40,029 nucleotides of DNA from a virus. Below, piece by piece: positions 39,139-40,029 of this stretch; position 1 is the first letter of the stretch; the number at the start of each line of letters is the position of its first letter. The notes beneath the pieces are model-generated. The model did no database searches, was not told the DNA's origin, and was given only the letters and a program-made list of their open reading frames with translations. The stretch lies in the IMG/VR virus record IMGVR_UViG_3300032083_004035, positions 1 through 40,029 of that record, one strand, 5' to 3'. The translations under genes and the position numbers were made by a program.

Positions 39139-39187
39139 GTGGCGGACCAGAGCCCGGAGAGCTGGACGGCGCTCTTCCAAGCGCTAG
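39029..39187 (+). CDS. Candidate overlapping small membrane protein
   Basis: A 52-codon frame from ATG 39029, with GGCGGGGC just upstream, that overlaps the end of the previous gene and the front of the next. The product has a single membrane segment (TIFFLLTCMGGLGLGLSLHAF) and a very basic C-terminus (SRWVEWRTRARRAGRRSSKR), a topology seen in small holins and pinholins. Overlap on both sides makes it uncertain. Confidence 0.35.
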   Translation: MNLEGDGTIFFLLTCMGGLGLGLSLHAFRLIKSRWVEWRTRARRAGRRSSKR

Positions 39188-39411
39188 AGAAATACGGCTT
39201 TCCGATGGGCGTCATAGTCGGAGCCATAGGGCTCGGCGTCGCCATCAAGCGTGGCTGGCTGTTTATCGGAGACCGGACCAAGCTCGCTGTTGCGTTGGCA
39301 GTCGCTCAAAAGGAGCTCGAACACGAACGCCATCTAAACGAAGACCTTAAGAAGCAGCTCGCGGAAGCGCAGTCGTTGCTTGTTGCCGACATCGCGCCAG
39401 ACACCGCCTGA
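39139..39411 (+). CDS. Membrane protein with C-terminal coiled coil
   Basis: A 90-residue protein from GTG 39139, just after the previous TGA. Residues about 20-36 (GFPMGVIVGAIGLGVAI) form one membrane segment, followed by a charged helix (LAVAQKELEHERHLNEDLKK QLAEAQ). It may be a holin or antiholin; a spanin-like role is less likely since a better spanin pair lies downstream. Confidence 0.55.
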   Translation: MADQSPESWTALFQALEKYGFPMGVIVGAIGLGVAIKRGWLFIGDRTKLAVALAVAQKELEHERHLNEDLKKQLAEAQSLLVADIAPDTA

Positions 39412-39491
39412 CCCGCACTCCTTTCTGACAATTCCCGCACCCGGCCCCATGGTTCACCCCTCGACCGCCCGAGGCCGGAGCGTAACCCCAT

Positions 39492-39534
39492 GCCTCGCGA
39501 CCGCTAGTGCGGGAGCGGCGCGAGGCGCCTTTCT
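39492..39534 (+). terminator. Intrinsic terminator
   Basis: GCCTCGCG (39492-39499) pairs with CGCGAGGC (39519-39526), and within it CCGCT (39501-39505) pairs with AGCGG (39514-39518), giving a 13-bp interrupted stem with an 8-base loop; GCCTTTCTC follows. It separates the membrane-protein block from the spanin block. The gap 39412-39557 holds nothing else recognisable. Confidence 0.75.
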
Positions 39535-39557
39535 CAACCATTGCAATGGAGAAACTT

Positions 39558-39731
39558 ATGAGTGAATCTGTCATCCAGAATGTCCGTGAGAAAATCGACG
39601 ATCTCATCGACCAGCTGGAAAACGAAATCGACAAACTGCCCGGCATTCCCAAGCTGATCGCAACGCAGGCCGTCGGCGTTCTTCGCGGAGTTCTTCAAAT
39701 CCCCGACGACATCGGCGGCGACGAGGACTAA
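39558..39731 (+). CDS. Hypothetical small protein (57 aa)
   Basis: ATG 39558 with GGAG at 39548-39551; an upstream GTG in frame lies in the terminator and is rejected. The product is acidic and helical (VREKIDDLIDQLENEIDKLP) with a slightly hydrophobic second half (KLIATQAVGVLRGVLQIP). No family recognised. It precedes the spanin genes. Confidence 0.6.
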   Translation: MSESVIQNVREKIDDLIDQLENEIDKLPGIPKLIATQAVGVLRGVLQIPDDIGGDED

Positions 39732-39735
39732 TCCC

Positions 39736-39960
39736 GTGAGCTGGCTAGACAGCATCATGAAGATTCTGGAGCGGTTGTTAAAGGCCGCTCCGGCCTTTCT
39801 CGCGTACCTGGCTGGGAAAGGCGCAAAGCAACGTGAAATCGAGAAGGCCGAAACCAAGGCGCTGGAAAAAGAGCTTGAGCAAGAACATGAAGAAGATGCT
39901 ATTCTGTCTGACCCTGATAAGCTTGAGCGGATGCGGGACCGTTGGAAAGATCACGAATAG
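39736..39960 (+). CDS. i-spanin (Rz-like) candidate
   Basis: A 74-residue protein from GTG 39736. An N-terminal hydrophobic helix (IMKILERLLKAAPAFLAYLAG, about 7-27) is followed by a long charged coiled coil (AKQREIEKAETKALEKELEQ) and a short polar end (DPDKLERMRDRWKDHE). This is the plan of an inner-membrane spanin. A lipoprotein-like ORF is embedded out of frame in its 3' third, the classic Rz/Rz1 arrangement. Confidence 0.7.
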   Translation: MSWLDSIMKILERLLKAAPAFLAYLAGKGAKQREIEKAETKALEKELEQEHEEDAILSDPDKLERMRDRWKDHE

Positions 39961-40029
39961 TTTCTGTGCGAAGTTTCCAGACGAGCCGCCCGTGAAGTAT
40001 TTCGACGGCGACGGCCCGAAAGAAACCAC
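39896..40029 (+). CDS. o-spanin (Rz1-like) lipoprotein, partial at window end
   Basis: From ATG 39896, in the +1-shifted frame inside the i-spanin gene, the first 44 codons are open to the window edge. The N-terminus MLFCLTLISLSGCGTV is a short lipoprotein signal with the lipobox LSGC (Cys13), followed by a Pro-containing segment (FPDEPPVKYF). With the i-spanin it would bridge and fuse inner and outer membranes at lysis. A Gram-negative host follows from this. AAGAAG lies just before the start. Confidence 0.65.
   Translation, partial: MLFCLTLISLSGCGTVGKITNSFCAKFPDEPPVKYFDGDGPKET

Noticed and set aside
1-40029. CRISPR array
   Set aside because: No set of regularly spaced direct repeats with unique spacers was seen; the repeats noted are pairs or gene-junction triplets.
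1-40029. Integrase, lysogeny repressor or attachment site
   Set aside because: No tyrosine or serine recombinase motif and no clear CI-type repressor were found. Lack within this window does not exclude them elsewhere in the genome.

Overview
The window is a contiguous piece of a tailed double-stranded DNA phage (or prophage) with siphovirus-type gene order. It is GC-rich, densely packed, and almost entirely on the + strand, with many ATGA/TAATG junctions. Host assignment is inference: the GC content, the DUF1376-like and ParB-like early genes, the DUF4055-like portal and the small zinc proteins resemble phages of Alphaproteobacteria. No integrase, lysogeny repressor, DNA polymerase or tRNA gene was seen, so lifestyle is undecided.

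Layout. Positions 1-7665 hold about 20 small early genes: a DnaA-domain-IV-like protein, winged-helix and HTH proteins, two ParB-fold proteins, a DUF1376-like replication protein, several tiny zinc-binding proteins including a C2H2 finger, and a possible DNA-binding protein (7126-7665). Positions 7666-8461 form an 800-base gap without a credible gene. It is packed with GC-rich stem-loops, a potential kissing-loop pair and a terminal intrinsic terminator. I read it as a large structured noncoding RNA and as the most interesting object here. A small unknown gene follows, then a palindrome/promoter, a lone TnpB-like gene with an altered RuvC-II motif, and an HslV-like Ntn-hydrolase ORF.

Positions 10674-33270 are the packaging and virion operon: terS, terL, portal, head morphogenesis, scaffold, major capsid, connectors, tail terminator, tail tube, tail chaperones with a -1 frameshift signal (TTTTTTC), tape measure, distal tail proteins and a beta-helix tailspike. 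Inserted among these are a TylF-like methyltransferase (SD-led TTG start overlapping the portal), a KpsC/KpsS-like glycosyltransferase candidate (overlapping the capsid gene) and, on the - strand, a PAPS-dependent sulfotransferase (tail-to-tail with the tailspike). Together they suggest a carbohydrate-modifying set of unknown target.

Positions 34371-40029 are the lysis and host-wall region: a T7-lysozyme-like amidase, an HNH-AP2 homing endonuclease on the - strand, an 843-residue exported clan GH-A-like glycoside hydrolase with two Pro/Glu-rich linkers, several small membrane proteins (holin candidates), and an overlapping i-spanin/o-spanin pair, the o-spanin running off the window. Small ORFs below 60 codons (286-399, 720-887, 5918-5971, 15740-15916, 15924-16067, 39558-39731) were found by reading the sequence. 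All family assignments come from motifs recognised by eye, not from database searches.
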